In this document: piece by piece, positions 26,558 through 36,177 of the stretch
Layout of the letters: each line of letters begins with the position of its first letter
Numbering within the stretch: position 1 is the stretch's first letter
NCBI GenBank assembly: GCA_028289285.1
Contig: JANQRF010000002.1
Span: 682,001-746,000 of the forward strand
Reading direction: 5' to 3'
Source of the DNA: Alphaproteobacteria bacterium
Lineage (GTDB): Bacteria > Pseudomonadota > Alphaproteobacteria > Micavibrionales > Micavibrionaceae
Length of the DNA stretch: 64,000 nucleotides
Program-made: the position numbers and the translations under genes
The notes under the pieces: model-generated
What the model was told of the DNA's origin: nothing
What the model saw: the letters and a program-made list of their open reading frames with translations, nothing else
The model's database searches: none

Positions 26558-27178
26558 CTATTTTAGCGTATAGCGCTTTTTGATTTCTCCGCCCTCAAGT
26601 TCAAATACAACAGGTACGCCGGTTTCCATTTCGGCGGCGTTGATCGTATCCGGCGTTTCAGCGCCGAGGATAATCAGCATCGCGCGTAAAGAATTTCCGT
26701 GCGCGGCGATCAGGACGTTTTTCCCCTCTTTAACCATCGGTTTGATTTCGGCTTCGTAATAAGGCCGGACGCGATTTTCGACCACGTCTTTCAGGCACTC
26801 ACCGCCCGGCGGCGGGACGTCATAAGACCGTCGCCAGATATGCACCTGCTCATCTCCGTATTTCTGACGGGTTTCGTCCTTGTTCAGACCCGTCAGATCA
26901 CCGTAATCGCGTTCGCGCAGATCGTCATGATAGATCATGGTTTCAAGCAAATCCGCCTGCCCGGCTTCGATAAGGGCTAGCTCAGCCGTTTCATTGGCCC
27001 GTTTCAGAGTTGAGGTAAACACCTGATCGAATGTGATCCCGGCCTCTTTCAGGCGCACGCCCGCCCCTTTAGCTTCCTCGATCCCTTTTTCCGTGAGATC
27101 GACGTCTTTAAAGCCCGTAAAGCGGTTTTGCAGATTCCAGTCAGATTGCCCGTGGCGGAGTAAAACAAGGTAATTCAT
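26558..27178 (-). CDS. gpmA: 2,3-bisphosphoglycerate-dependent phosphoglycerate mutase
   Basis: A 206-residue glycolytic mutase interconverting 3- and 2-phosphoglycerate. The phospho-acceptor His9 is in LLRHGQSDWN; RERDYGDLTG and AAHGNSLRAML carry the other catalytic residues. Slightly shorter than E. coli GpmA, as in other alphaproteobacteria. Head of a gpmA-ppa pair, divergent from pnp. Confidence 0.95.
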   Translation of the reverse strand: MNYLVLLRHGQSDWNLQNRFTGFKDVDLTEKGIEEAKGAGVRLKEAGITFDQVFTSTLKRANETAELALIEAGQADLLETMIYHDDLRERDYGDLTGLNKDETRQKYGDEQVHIWRRSYDVPPPGGECLKDVVENRVRPYYEAEIKPMVKEGKNVLIAAHGNSLRAMLIILGAETPDTINAAEMETGVPVVFELEGGEIKKRYTLK

Positions 27179-27202
27179 GCCCTTAGCCTTAATTTAGATT
27201 GT

Positions 27203-27231
27203 TTGACTTTTCAAGTGATAAAGCGTACAAA
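27203..27231 (+). promoter_or_regulatory. Candidate promoter of pnp
   Basis: TTGACT (27203-27208), a 17-base spacer and TACAAA (27226-27231) lie in the 217-base gpmA-pnp divergent gap. This would give a leader of about 160 bases before pnp. The -10 is only partly conserved. Confidence 0.35.
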
Positions 27232-27355
27232 ACCCCTGCGCAATCAGGCGCAACAGCAGTTTTACCAGATTTGTATCCGGTTGACTGTTAAGGGCAGGAA
27301 GGCTGCTTTTAATCGTCCACCGAAAACAAATCTAACCCATTACTGAGCTTGCGTC

Positions 27356-27385
27356 TTTTTGTGCGTTTTAATGAACACACAAAAA
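27356..27385 (+). promoter_or_regulatory. Stem-loop in the pnp leader abutting the ribosome binding site
   Basis: TTTTTGTG...CACAAAAA forms a stem of 11 pairs with one mismatch and a 6-base loop. Its 3' arm ends in the A's of the pnp ribosome binding site AAGGA (27384-27388). In enteric bacteria PNPase autoregulates through a leader stem cut by RNase III; a similar role here is inference. Confidence 0.45.
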
Positions 27386-27395
27386 GGAAATATTT

Positions 27396-29552
27396 ATGTT
27401 GAAATTTGATGTCTACCGCAAAGAAATCGACTTTGCCGGTAAAACTCTCGTTCTTGAAACAGGTAAAATCGCCCGTCAGGCAGACGGCGCGGTGATGGCA
27501 ACGCTTGGCGGCACATCCGTTCTATGTACGGCCGTTGGCGCGAAAAGCGTCAAAGACGGGCAGGATTTCTTCCCGCTCACCGTAAACTACCAGGAAAAAG
27601 CCTATGCCGCCGGAAAAATACCCGGCGGATATCTGAAACGCGAAGGCCGCCCAAGCGATAAAGAAACGCTGACCAGCCGCCTGATCGACCGGCCGATCCG
27701 CCCGCTTTTCCCGGAAGGCTTTTATAATGAAGTGCAGGTCATTGCGACCGTTGTTGCGCATGATATGGAAAACGATCCGGATATGGTTGCCATGATCGGC
27801 TGTTCAGCAGCTCTGACGATTTCAGGCGTGCCGTTCATGGGCCCGATCGGCGCGGCCCGCGTTGGCTACGTGAATGATGAATTCATCCTGATGCCGACCC
27901 TGCAGGAAATGGAAGAAAGTAATCTTGATCTTGTTGTCGCCGGAACCACTGAAGGCGTTCTAATGGTTGAATCCGAAGCGCAGGAGCTTTCCGAAGCGCA
28001 AATGCTGGAAGCGGTTAAAATCGGATCAGACGGCTATCAGCCTGTGATCGAGGCCATTATCGGTCTGGCTGAAATGTGTGCCAAAGAGCCATGGGATCTG
28101 CCTGAGAAAGATCCTGTTCTTGTCAAGCTTGGCGAAGATATGACAGCTAAATTCGAAAGCGATGTCCGTAAGGCCTATGAGAATACGGATAAGATGGAAC
28201 GCTATGCGGCCAAAGATGCGATTAAAGAGCAAGCGGTGGAATCCTTCCTCGATGAAGAGGCAGGTATTACCAAAGAGAAAATCGCGTCTGCCTTTAAAGA
28301 TCTGGAAGCAGATGTTGTCCGCGGAAACATTCTGAAAACAGGATCGCGGATTGATGGCCGTGACACCAAAACAGTCCGTCCGATCGTCGCCGAAGTTGGT
28401 GTTCTGCCACGCGCCCACGGCTCTGCCCTGTTCACACGCGGGGAAACACAGGCGCTTGTCGTGACAACACTTGGCACAGGCTCTGATGAACAGCGTATTG
28501 ATACGCTGGAAGGTGACCGCAGTGAGCGCTTTATGCTTCACTATAACTTCCCGCCTTATTCTGTCGGGGAAGCAGGCCGTATGGGCTCTCCCGGACGCCG
28601 TGAGATCGGTCATGGGAAGCTTGCCTGGCGCGCGATTAATCCGCTCCTGCCGGAAGCAGAAGAGTTCCCATACACGGTCAGAACCGTCTCTGAGATCACA
28701 GAGTCTAACGGTTCGTCTTCCATGGCAACGGTCTGCGGTACATCGCTTTCCATGATGGATGCAGGTGTGCCTTTGGTCTCCCCGATTGCCGGGATTGCTA
28801 TGGGTCTCATCAAAGAAGGCGAAGAGTTCGCCGTTCTCTCCGACATTTTAGGGGATGAAGACCACCTTGGGGACATGGACTTTAAAGTCGCCGGGACCGA
28901 AAACGGGATCACATCCCTTCAGATGGACATCAAGATTACCTCCATCACTGAAGAGATTATGCAGATTGCCCTTGAACAAGCTAAAGGCGGCCGCCTGCAT
29001 ATCCTTGGCGAAATGGCAAAAGCCCTGACGCAGTCCCGTGAAGGTGTGTCTGAATTTGCGCCGCAGATGGAATCCTTAAAAATCCCGGTTGATAAAATCC
29101 GTGACGTGATCGGGACTGGTGGAAAAGTCATCCGCGAGATCACCGAAACCACGGGCGCAAAAATTGACATTGAGGATGACGGCTCTATCAAGGTCTCAGC
29201 CATGTCTCAGGAATCTATTGATGCCGCTGTGAAATGGATCAAAGACCTGACCGATGAGCCCGAGGAAGGCAAAATCTATGAAGGCAAAGTCGTGAAAGTT
29301 GTCGATTTTGGTGCGTTCGTGAATTTCATGGGCTCCAAGGATGGCCTCGTTCATATTTCAGAACTGGCTGATCACCGCGTCGCGCAAACCACAGATGTGG
29401 TCAATGAAGGCGATGAAGTGAAAGTGCTCTGCCTTGGTATGGATGATCGCGGCAAGGTCAAGCTCTCCATGAAGCGGGTCGACCAGGAAACCGGCGAACA
29501 ACGCGAACCCGCCAAACGCGAACGTAAAGAACGTGCAGAAGACGCGGCTTAG
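27396..29552 (+). CDS. pnp: Polyribonucleotide nucleotidyltransferase (PNPase)
   Basis: A 718-residue phosphorolytic 3'-5' exoribonuclease of the RNA degradosome. Domains in order: RNase PH 1 (~1-220), helical linker, RNase PH 2 (~315-545, with [20 protein letters not shown]), KH (~565-620, [13 protein letters not shown]) and S1 (~625-695, [24 protein letters not shown]). The basic C-terminal tail is rich in Lys, Arg and Glu. Clear AAGGA ribosome binding site. Monocistronic, with a strong terminator. Confidence 0.98.
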   Translation: MLKFDVYRKEIDFAGKTLVLETGKIARQADGAVMATLGGTSVLCTAVGAKSVKDGQDFFPLTVNYQEKAYAAGKIPGGYLKREGRPSDKETLTSRLIDRPIRPLFPEGFYNEVQVIATVVAHDMENDPDMVAMIGCSAALTISGVPFMGPIGAARVGYVNDEFILMPTLQEMEESNLDLVVAGTTEGVLMVESEAQELSEAQMLEAVKIGSDGYQPVIEAIIGLAEMCAKEPWDLPEKDPVLVKLGEDMTAKFESDVRKAYENTDKMERYAAKDAIKEQAVESFLDEEAGITKEKIASAFKDLEADVVRGNILKTGSRIDGRDTKTVRPIVAEVGVLPRAHGSALFTRGETQALVVTTLGTGSDEQRIDTLEGDRSERFMLHYNFPPYSVGEAGRMGSPGRREIGHGKLAWRAINPLLPEAEEFPYTVRTVSEITESNGSSSMATVCGTSLSMMDAGVPLVSPIAGIAMGLIKEGEEFAVLSDILGDEDHLGDMDFKVAGTENGITSLQMDIKITSITEEIMQIALEQAKGGRLHILGEMAKALTQSREGVSEFAPQMESLKIPVDKIRDVIGTGGKVIREITETTGAKIDIEDDGSIKVSAMSQESIDAAVKWIKDLTDEPEEGKIYEGKVVKVVDFGAFVNFMGSKDGLVHISELADHRVAQTTDVVNEGDEVKVLCLGMDDRGKVKLSMKRVDQETGEQREPAKRERKERAEDAA

Positions 29553-29563
29553 TAAAAAATTAT

Positions 29564-29592
29564 AAAACCCCGCTTTAGAGCGGGGTTTTTTT
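29564..29592 (+). terminator. Rho-independent terminator of pnp
   Basis: CCCCGCT (29568-29574), loop, AGCGGGG (29579-29585), followed by seven T. The next gene starts only ~17 bases later. Confidence 0.9.
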
Positions 29593-29608
29593 GTTATGGA
29601 GTAAAAAA

Positions 29609-30148
29609 GTGAGTGAGTTAAAGATAGAAAACGAATTCAAGTTTGTATTAAAACTGGAATTTGCAGAAAGTGCATTGAGTGGCTGGGACCGCATTGAAAT
29701 AGAACAATTTTATCATGATGGGAATGGGAATGATGATAACAGATTCCGATACCGCCGCGAAAATGATATATTTTCAAAACAAAAAAAAGAAATTGATTCT
29801 GAAACCGGATACTTTCTTGAAAGCGATCCTGAAAAGGTTTTACCTGAAGAGTTTGAACAAAAACGCCGGGAGGCAGAAACGAGCCTGAAGAAAATTCGTT
29901 ATAGGAAGTATTTTGATGATGAAGAACTTGTTGTTGATTTCTTTAGAGATAGCAACGGCACCACTTATTTTGTAATGGCAGAACTGGAAATACCCGAAGA
30001 CAGACAGAGTCCAAACACAGAAATTCCAGATTTTATTGAAGAATCTATTATCCACGAGCCAAAAAAAGGTGATATACGTTTTACATCAAAATCGCTGAGT
30101 GATCCCAATCATGCAAAGGCGTTATATCTAGAACTTGATCAAAACTAG
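29609..30148 (+). CDS. Divergent CYTH-domain protein (triphosphate tunnel family)
   Basis: A 179-residue protein starting at a GTG 7 bases after GGAG. The N-terminus KIENEFKFVL keeps the ExExK-type motif of CYTH proteins. The C-terminal half keeps their order: KKIRYRKYF (like KTRYxxP), ELVVDFF (like EVDVF), YFVMAELEIPED (like LVLAEIEL) and a final IHEPKKGDIRFTSKSLS (like VTxDPRYxNxxLA). CYTH enzymes act on triphosphates or polyphosphate in an acidic tunnel. It is AT-rich and much diverged; whether it is active is unknown. Follows the pnp terminator. Confidence 0.6.
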   Translation: MSELKIENEFKFVLKLEFAESALSGWDRIEIEQFYHDGNGNDDNRFRYRRENDIFSKQKKEIDSETGYFLESDPEKVLPEEFEQKRREAETSLKKIRYRKYFDDEELVVDFFRDSNGTTYFVMAELEIPEDRQSPNTEIPDFIEESIIHEPKKGDIRFTSKSLSDPNHAKALYLELDQN

Positions 30149-30152
30149 CGGT

Positions 30153-30587
30153 TTATTCTTCCTCAAACCACAGCTCGCAATCGTAATTCCAGGTGAGCTC
30201 TTCGCCCGCTTTAATATCACGCGCAGCCGTCGCAGTGATAGTATAATTGCCCAAATCACTTTCAAACGCCATGTTCGGGGTTTTGGAATGATTATAGAGC
30301 ATGATGTATCCCAGCACGAGCGCGTGCGCTTCGTCCGGATCATCCTCATCCCAATCCAGCACATAGCCATCGGGTGCATTGCCGCTTTCAGGGATATCGT
30401 CATGGCTCATAGGGACAACGGGGGCGACCTCAATCACCTCACCCTTGGCGATATCGCGCAAAGCAAACACGCCATTGCCCTTTTCCTCACTGATATGCCG
30501 CCAGGCGATTTTCGCGCCCAGGATTGTTTCCTGTTTATTGGCTGCATCGCCGGAAAACCAGTTTTGAATTTTTAACGCCTGGACCAT
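30153..30587 (-). CDS. SET-domain protein (putative lysine methyltransferase)
   Basis: A 144-residue protein consisting almost entirely of a SET domain. Seen are GNGVFALRDIAKGEVIEVAP (SAM-binding N-part), the YNHSKTPN motif matching the NHS/C-x-x-PN signature, and TATAARDIKAGEELTWNYD, the ELxxxY catalytic region. The start at 30587 is chosen for the AGGAGAGG 4 bases upstream. SET proteins of this short type occur in scattered bacteria; the substrate is unknown. Divergent from ugpQ. Confidence 0.78.
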   Translation of the reverse strand: MVQALKIQNWFSGDAANKQETILGAKIAWRHISEEKGNGVFALRDIAKGEVIEVAPVVPMSHDDIPESGNAPDGYVLDWDEDDPDEAHALVLGYIMLYNHSKTPNMAFESDLGNYTITATAARDIKAGEELTWNYDCELWFEEE

Positions 30588-30622
30588 CACACCTCTCCTG
30601 TTCATCTTTGCGAAGCCGTGTT

Positions 30623-31393
30623 ATGACACAAAGCATGAGCATAAATCTACCAAAAATTATCGGGCACCGGGGCGCCGCCGCCTATGCCCCGGAAAACACG
30701 CTGGAAGGCATTGCCACAGCCGCCGAGATGCAGGCTCCCTGGGTTGAACTGGATGTGAAATTAACCAAAGATAACATCCCGATTCTCTTTCATGATGAAA
30801 CCTTAGAGCGCACCACTAACGGCTCCGGCGCCGTGGCGGAGACGGATTACGCCGACATTCAAAATCTGGAAGCCGGGAGCTGGTTCGGCGAAAGCTTTGC
30901 AGGGATCAAAATCCCGACCCTCGAAGAAGCTCTGGATGTCATCCTGACCCATAATCTGGGCCTGAACCTTGAGATTAAACCTTGCCACGGCCGGGAAAAA
31001 GACACAGCCGAAGTCACGCTCGACGTCCTCACTCAAATCTGGGACGACCCGACCAACATCCTCATTTCCTCTTTTCAGCATGTCAGCCTTGAAACAGCCG
31101 TGGAAGTTGCACAGGATTGGCCGCGCGGGCTTTTGATCGGCGGACAGACACCCGATGATCAGCCCGAAAACTGGATTGAGCTTGCCGATTATCTGGATGT
31201 AAAAACGCTGAATATCGGCTCAAACATCCTGAGTGCTGATTTTGCGATGGATATTATTGATGAAGGCTATCCGCTCATCGTCTATACCGTCAACGACCCG
31301 ATGGACGCCAAGCGCTTTCAACAAATGGGCGTGGATACGATTATTACCGATGCCCCCGACATCATTGCCGAGAACCTAATCAATACGCATTAA
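30623..31393 (+). CDS. ugpQ: Glycerophosphodiester phosphodiesterase
   Basis: A 256-residue TIM-barrel enzyme that releases glycerol-3-phosphate from deacylated phospholipids. Catalytic elements are GHRGAAAYAPENT (first His), ELDVKLTKDNIPILFHDETLERTTNG (metal Glu/Asp, second His) and LNLEIKP. The open frame starts earlier, but the ATG at 30623 gives the normal N-terminus just before the barrel. No signal peptide: cytosolic. Converges with a small gene, overlapping it by 4 bases. Confidence 0.9.
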   Translation: MTQSMSINLPKIIGHRGAAAYAPENTLEGIATAAEMQAPWVELDVKLTKDNIPILFHDETLERTTNGSGAVAETDYADIQNLEAGSWFGESFAGIKIPTLEEALDVILTHNLGLNLEIKPCHGREKDTAEVTLDVLTQIWDDPTNILISSFQHVSLETAVEVAQDWPRGLLIGGQTPDDQPENWIELADYLDVKTLNIGSNILSADFAMDIIDEGYPLIVYTVNDPMDAKRFQQMGVDTIITDAPDIIAENLINTH

Positions 31394-31587
31394 AACCCTT
31401 TTGTGGCTTCACCGCTTTCAATAGCGGCCAAAGCTTTTTCCTTTGACAAAAGAGCACATAATGTTGCGCCCGACTTGGCGCAGGTGCCTTTGGCCATATA
31501 GCCGCCTTTTTTGGTTTGGGTAATGACGGGATTTTGCATCACGACGCCTTTTTCTTTGGTTTTTACGTTGTACGCTGTTATTGGCAT
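31390..31587 (-). CDS. Small DUF5679-like protein
   Basis: A 65-residue basic protein with an excellent AAAGGAGAA ribosome binding site. The pattern EKGVVMQNPVITQTKKGGYMAKGTCAKSGATLCALL looks like the DUF5679 mini-domain (a possible zinc ribbon), but only two cysteines are kept. Function unknown. A longer frame starts at 31638 but lacks a ribosome binding site. Confidence 0.65.
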   Translation of the reverse strand: MPITAYNVKTKEKGVVMQNPVITQTKKGGYMAKGTCAKSGATLCALLSKEKALAAIESGEATKGF

Positions 31588-31700
31588 GGGAATTCTCCTT
31601 TGTTCGAAACCGATTAGAAGACTCCTGTATTGTATCATTTTTAGAGGGTTTCTTTAAGAAAATGTATTTTTTTCAAACAATATTCAATTTTTTCAATAGT

Positions 31701-31715
31701 TTAATAAATTTTTAA
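31701..31715. promoter_or_regulatory. Candidate CtrA-type box (TTAA-N7-TTAA)
   Basis: TTAA at 31701 and TTAA at 31712 are 7 bases apart and followed by C, the full-site pattern of the alphaproteobacterial cell-cycle regulator CtrA. It lies in the 155-base gap upstream of the DUF5679-like gene. The region is AT-rich, so a chance match is quite possible. Confidence 0.3.
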
Positions 31716-31742
31716 CAAGGCCGGAGATGCCATCAAAGCCTT

Positions 31743-32171
31743 CTAGGTCCGCGTTAAAACGCTTTTCGAGACATACTCTTTTTCCGGCCCGTGCACGATG
31801 TGGGTGATTGTAAATCTGTCCGGCAACTCAAAATCGTATGTTGTTTTATACATATCCTGACCGCAGAGATGTTCTGCCTGAGCTTGTGTGTCACTCATAA
31901 AATCCAGAACATGAAACAGCGCACCGCTGGTCTCCCCGTCGGCGAAATAGACATGTACCTGCCCCTCTTCCAGCCTGTAGAGATATGCTTTGAACGGTTC
32001 CAGAACCTCTCCGGACTCAAGCGTCAAGGCCCCCTGCTCCCTGTAAAGCAAATCCCCGTCATCTGTTTTTTGAAAAACTGCCGTGCCTGTGAAAATCCCA
32101 CCCGGCGTGATGGTGCGCTCAACCTGCCAGTGCCCGCTTAAGGTAAAAAAAAGATTATGTGCTCTATCCAA
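31743..32171 (-). CDS. DUF6314 family protein
   Basis: A 142-residue beta-barrel-like protein of the DUF6314 type. Recognisable parts are FTLSGHWQVERTITPGG, GTAVFQ, LLYREQG, YLYRLEEGQVHVYFADG and HLCGQDMYKTTYDF. The start is a TTG placed 9 bases after AAGGA. The protein may bind a small lipid or cofactor, but the function of the family is not known to me. Stands alone on the minus strand. Confidence 0.7.
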   Translation of the reverse strand: MDRAHNLFFTLSGHWQVERTITPGGIFTGTAVFQKTDDGDLLYREQGALTLESGEVLEPFKAYLYRLEEGQVHVYFADGETSGALFHVLDFMSDTQAQAEHLCGQDMYKTTYDFELPDRFTITHIVHGPEKEYVSKSVLTRT

Positions 32172-32234
32172 AATTTATAGTCCTTACTTCAGACAATATA
32201 AAAAAGCACGGGAAAACGGCACTGTAAAAGTATT

Positions 32235-32798
32235 TTAAAATAGCCCCCCATTCGGAGTAAATTGCGGCGTTACAGGCGGTGAGCCTTCAGGTGCAGGTGG
32301 AAATTTATCCAGGCCAGCATAGTTGATTTCATTGACTTGAGCATGCATAGCTTGTGACGAATCTGCGGCCATATCAAAATGGCCTTTTATGCAATCACGA
32401 TTTCCGACAACAATGTCTTTTATTCTTGAGTTTACATGGCCTCCGGCACCTTCTATAGCCCCAACAACAGCCGGGCCGCCAAGGCTTCTGACTGCCTGGT
32501 CAGGAAGAAGACCGATTGAAACCCCTTTAGCAACGGCGCCAACACCTTCTATAACCTGATGGACATTATTATTAGACATACCCTGTGCAATATTGACGGG
32601 TGCTGTTGTAATATCGCAGGCCGTTTCAAGCATTTCCGTCAGGGCTCCGCTAACGGCTCCGCCTACTCCCCCGGCAATCATTTGAGCCGGATTTGCGGGC
32701 ACCGCATTCATACTTCCTGCCCCCCCTTGTTCTGCTTCAGGGAAAGGGCGGTTCTGAAGAATAGGATATTGAATATCAGCCATATTATATAATGGCAT
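32235..32798 (-). CDS. Hypothetical glycine/alanine-rich protein
   Basis: A 187-residue protein. The N-terminus is proline-rich; residues about 40-115 are small and hydrophobic with many Gly and Ala (MIAGGVGGAVSGALTEML; VIEGVGAVAKGVSIGLLP). The C-terminus is Pro-rich. It could insert in membranes or be secreted without a classical signal. A second in-frame ATG at 32783 is an equally good start. Not recognised. Confidence 0.5.
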   Translation of the reverse strand: MPLYNMADIQYPILQNRPFPEAEQGGAGSMNAVPANPAQMIAGGVGGAVSGALTEMLETACDITTAPVNIAQGMSNNNVHQVIEGVGAVAKGVSIGLLPDQAVRSLGGPAVVGAIEGAGGHVNSRIKDIVVGNRDCIKGHFDMAADSSQAMHAQVNEINYAGLDKFPPAPEGSPPVTPQFTPNGGLF

Positions 32799-32845
32799 AA
32801 TTATGACAAAAGATGCAAAAAGTGAGGTAAAACTCCCTCTGAAGC

Positions 32846-33649
32846 CTACTCGGCAAATTCTTTCAGGGCATCGGGCATGGGCATACCGACAGCATTAAAG
32901 CCACAATCCACATAATGGATTTCGCCTGTGACTGCGCCGGAGAGATCGGATAGCAAATACAGCGCAGTCCCACCAAGTTCATCTAGCTCAACCGGGCGGC
33001 GTAACGGGGATGTCACTGTATTATATTTAAACGTCGTCCGGGCAGAGCCAATCACTGCGCCAGCTAATGTGCGCATCGGGCCCGCAGAAATTGCATTCAC
33101 CCGCACCCCGTCCGGCCCCAGATCAGCAGCTATATATCGTACCGAAGCTTCAAGCGCCGCCTTGGCAACGCCCATAACGTTATAATTGGGCATCGCTTTC
33201 TCCGCCCCATAATAAGACAGCGTGATCGCGCTCCCACCGTCTTTCATGAGCGCACTTGCCCGGCGCATGACAGAGGTAAAAGAGTAACAGGAAATATGCA
33301 TAGAGGTCAGAAAGTTCCCAAGGCTTGTATCCACATATCGGCCTTTAAGTTCTTCCTTATCCGAAAAGGCAATCGCATGAACGATAAAATCAAGCCCGCC
33401 CCATTCTGATTTCAACGTCTCAAAAACCTGATCCAGATCCTCTTCCTGGGACACATCACAATCCATCACAAGCTTTGATCCAACACTTTCTGCCAGAGGC
33501 TTCACACGTTTTCCAAACGCGTCGCCCTGATAGGTAAAGGCCAGCTCTGCACCATGATCGGCCAGCGTGCGGGCTATCCCCCACGCGATCGACTTCTCAT
33601 TTGCGACCCCCATAATCAGGCCTTTTTTATTTTTCATGAATTCAGTCAT
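32846..33649 (-). CDS. fabI: Enoyl-[acyl-carrier-protein] reductase (NADH) FabI
   Basis: A 267-residue short-chain dehydrogenase-type enzyme for the last step of fatty acid elongation. The catalytic pair Tyr156 and Lys163 is in YNVMGVAK, with the FabI-type Tyr146 before it. The NAD-binding GVANEKSIAWGIA replaces the usual TGxxxGIG. Start at the ATG at 33649. It overlaps the preceding small gene by 8 bases and lies in a fabB-ORF81-fabI operon. Confidence 0.95.
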   Translation of the reverse strand: MTEFMKNKKGLIMGVANEKSIAWGIARTLADHGAELAFTYQGDAFGKRVKPLAESVGSKLVMDCDVSQEEDLDQVFETLKSEWGGLDFIVHAIAFSDKEELKGRYVDTSLGNFLTSMHISCYSFTSVMRRASALMKDGGSAITLSYYGAEKAMPNYNVMGVAKAALEASVRYIAADLGPDGVRVNAISAGPMRTLAGAVIGSARTTFKYNTVTSPLRRPVELDELGGTALYLLSDLSGAVTGEIHYVDCGFNAVGMPMPDALKEFAE

Positions 33650-33887
33650 TTTGTCTGATTACATTCCACAAAAAGAAGCTCGCAACAAAACCTGCAACTA
33701 GAGCAATACAAATATTTTGAATAGATAATGCATCAACAACCCTATCCATGATGGTCCATTCTGGAGTCTCTTCCTGATAACTTTTTGTAAAATTTCCCAT
33801 GACAACATTTGTTAAAAGAAGCGAAGCTATGACGACCGCCTCTCCAATTAACTTCAAAAACTCTTTTTTATCTTTTATAAATTGCAT
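33642..33887 (-). CDS. Small two-helix membrane protein between fabB and fabI
   Basis: An 81-residue protein with two hydrophobic helices (about 14-32 and 57-75) and a charged tail. The start codon follows the fabB stop immediately (TAAATG), and its end overlaps fabI by 8 bases, so it is tightly built into the operon. AT-rich relative to neighbours. Not recognised. Such a place suggests a membrane partner of fatty acid synthesis, but this is inference. Confidence 0.7.
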   Translation of the reverse strand: MQFIKDKKEFLKLIGEAVVIASLLLTNVVMGNFTKSYQEETPEWTIMDRVVDALSIQNICIALVAGFVASFFLWNVIRQND

Positions 33888-35114
33888 TTATTCGACCTTA
33901 CTCATCGCCAATGTGCAGTTCGTGCCCCCAAAGCCAAAGGAATTGGAAATAACCGTTTGGTGTTCTACACCATCAACGCGTTCACGTGCAATCGGCATAC
34001 CTTCCGCACCAGGGTCCAGCTCTTCGATATTAATACTTGGTGCAACGAAATCATTTTGCATCATGAGGATAGAATAAATCGCTTCCTGCACCCCGGTTGC
34101 GCCAAGGCTATGCCCGGTCATGGATTTGGTCGCGGAGATATGTGGCAATTCCTGATCCATTTGCCCGAAGACGGAACGGATTGCATCCAGCTCTGTAATA
34201 TCCCCGGCAGGTGTGGATGTCCCATGCGTATTGATATAGGTCACAGGGGTTTTCACGGTTTGAAGCGCCTGGCGCATGCAGCGCACGGCGCCTTCGCCGC
34301 TCGGGGCCACCATATCCTCTCCATCAGAGGTTGCACCGTAGCCTGTGATTTCAGCATAGATTTTTGCCCCGCGGGCTTTGGCACGCTCATAATCTTCGAG
34401 GACCACAATCCCGCCGCCGCCTGAAATCACAAATCCGTCCCGATTTGCATCATAGGCCCGCGCGGCCTTTGTCGGTGTATCATTATATTTACTGCTCATT
34501 GCACCCATCGCATCGAACAGAACCGATAAAGCCCAGTCGAGCTCTTCACCCCCACCTGCAAACATCACATCTTGTTTGCCGAGCTGGATCTGTTCGGCGG
34601 CATTGCCAATACAATGCGCGGATGTTGAACAGGCAGAGGAGATCGAATAATTCACGCCCTTGATTTTAAAGTTCGTTGCGGCGGTTGCCGAACAGGTGGA
34701 GCTCATACATTTAGGCACCGCAAACGGCCCGACGCGCTTTGGTCCTTTTTCGCGGGCAATATCGGCCGCCGCGACTTGCGCCGCCGTACTTGGTCCGCCA
34801 GAACCAACAATAATGCCTGTGCGTTCATTCGAGACCTCATGCTCTTCAAGACCTGCATCGGCAATGGCTTGTTCCATGGCCAGATGCATATAGGCCGCGC
34901 CGCCGCCCATAAACCGAAGCAGCCGCTTATCAATATGGTCTTCCAGCACGATCTCCGGCTTACCGTAAACCTGGGAGCGAAAGCCCATCTCCGCATAGTC
35001 CGGAGCCGCACTAATCCCTGATTTCCCGGCCTTCAGCGAGGCCAGAACCGTAGAGACATCATTTCCAATACAGGAAATAATCCCCATTCCCGTAATCACA
35101 ACACGTTTTGTCAT
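33888..35114 (-). CDS. fabB: 3-oxoacyl-[acyl-carrier-protein] synthase I FabB
   Basis: A 408-residue ketoacyl synthase that elongates fatty acids, including the cis-3-decenoyl intermediate made by FabA. The nucleophile is Cys162 (SSACSTSAH); catalytic histidines are in [11 protein letters not shown] and GHSLGATG. The pairing with fabA nearby supports FabB rather than FabF. No clear ribosome binding site before the ATG at 35114. Confidence 0.94.
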   Translation of the reverse strand: MTKRVVITGMGIISCIGNDVSTVLASLKAGKSGISAAPDYAEMGFRSQVYGKPEIVLEDHIDKRLLRFMGGGAAYMHLAMEQAIADAGLEEHEVSNERTGIIVGSGGPSTAAQVAAADIAREKGPKRVGPFAVPKCMSSTCSATAATNFKIKGVNYSISSACSTSAHCIGNAAEQIQLGKQDVMFAGGGEELDWALSVLFDAMGAMSSKYNDTPTKAARAYDANRDGFVISGGGGIVVLEDYERAKARGAKIYAEITGYGATSDGEDMVAPSGEGAVRCMRQALQTVKTPVTYINTHGTSTPAGDITELDAIRSVFGQMDQELPHISATKSMTGHSLGATGVQEAIYSILMMQNDFVAPSINIEELDPGAEGMPIARERVDGVEHQTVISNSFGFGGTNCTLAMSKVE

Positions 35115-35219
35115 GCGAAGGTTTTAAAGGATTCCGGGCTTAGAGACAAATGGGAAATCATTATTGACTAAAGATATATATTGTCATAAAAATAAAATCT
35201 GGAAACCCAGGGAAAAACT

Positions 35220-35576
35220 ATGTCGCTATATGAAAGATTAAAAGTCGGAGAAGTATTCAATACAAATGGCCACTTTTCTATTGTTGAATCAGGGCCGGAA
35301 GCAAATCTATTAAAGATCGCACAGGATACATACGCAAATCCTGAAACAGGATGGCCCAATCATCCATATCATGCCTCACAGGCCAGAGTTGAAGAAAATA
35401 GAGAGAAATTTGGGGTTGGGTTAAATGATCGTTGGGTTAAAGTTGTCGAGGTTAATGGCGATTGGGCAGAACTTGTTGAAACTGATGACAAAGGCATACG
35501 AAAAGAAGATGGACTTCGTCTCCAGATTGATATGTCTAAGATGCCTTATAAGCCTGAAGTTTTAAAAGCCGCTTAA
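35220..35576 (+). CDS. Hypothetical protein on the opposite strand between fabB and fabA
   Basis: A 118-residue soluble protein with an AGGGAAA ribosome binding site. It seems alpha/beta with a C-terminal beta part ([25 protein letters not shown]). AT-rich. It points against the fab genes and its last 4 bases overlap the fabA stop. fabA and fabB are usually adjacent, so this looks like an insertion that split them. Not recognised. Confidence 0.65.
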   Translation: MSLYERLKVGEVFNTNGHFSIVESGPEANLLKIAQDTYANPETGWPNHPYHASQARVEENREKFGVGLNDRWVKVVEVNGDWAELVETDDKGIRKEDGLRLQIDMSKMPYKPEVLKAA

Positions 35577-36130
35577 CCCGCCATCGCGGCAGCATTGTCG
35601 AAGAGACCGACCTTGAGGTCTTTCGCTTCATAGATAGTTTTACCGTCCGCCTCGACACGGCCATCAGCGATCCCTAAAACCAATTTCCGGTTAATAACAC
35701 GCTTGAAATCAATCACATAACGGACAAGTTTGGTTTCCGGCAAAACCTGATCGGAAAATTTAAGTTCGCCTAAACCAAGCGCCCGGCCGGAGCCTTTGCC
35801 ACCGACCCAGCCAAGGAAAAATCCTGTCAGCTGCCAAAGCGCATCGAGGCCTAAACATCCCGGCATGACCGGGTCGCCTTCAAAGTGACATTTGAAAAAC
35901 CAGAGATTGGGGGTCACATCCATCTCCGCAATGATCTGGCCTTTGCCGTGTTCGCCGCCATCTTCAGAGACATGCGTAATACGGTCAAACATCAACATTG
36001 GCGGCATGGGGAGCTGCGCATTGCCGGGCCCGAACATTTTGCCTTTGGCACATTCGATAAGGTCTTCATACGCGTAAGAAGATTGCTGCACGTGATCCAT
36101 GATTTTCTGCACTGTTTCTTTCACTGACAT
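35573..36130 (-). CDS. fabA: 3-hydroxydecanoyl-[ACP] dehydratase/isomerase FabA
   Basis: A 185-residue dehydratase-isomerase that starts the unsaturated branch of fatty acid synthesis. The hot-dog signature [24 protein letters not shown] carries the catalytic His and Asp. The start at 36130 (MSVKETVQ) is preferred to an upstream TTG at 36166. With FabB and FabI it covers the core unsaturated/saturated cycle. Confidence 0.95.
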   Translation of the reverse strand: MSVKETVQKIMDHVQQSSYAYEDLIECAKGKMFGPGNAQLPMPPMLMFDRITHVSEDGGEHGKGQIIAEMDVTPNLWFFKCHFEGDPVMPGCLGLDALWQLTGFFLGWVGGKGSGRALGLGELKFSDQVLPETKLVRYVIDFKRVINRKLVLGIADGRVEADGKTIYEAKDLKVGLFDNAAAMAG

Positions 36131-36177
36131 ATCTGGATTCTTAACGGTTTCAGAAGGATGAATCAATATCTCTCTGC

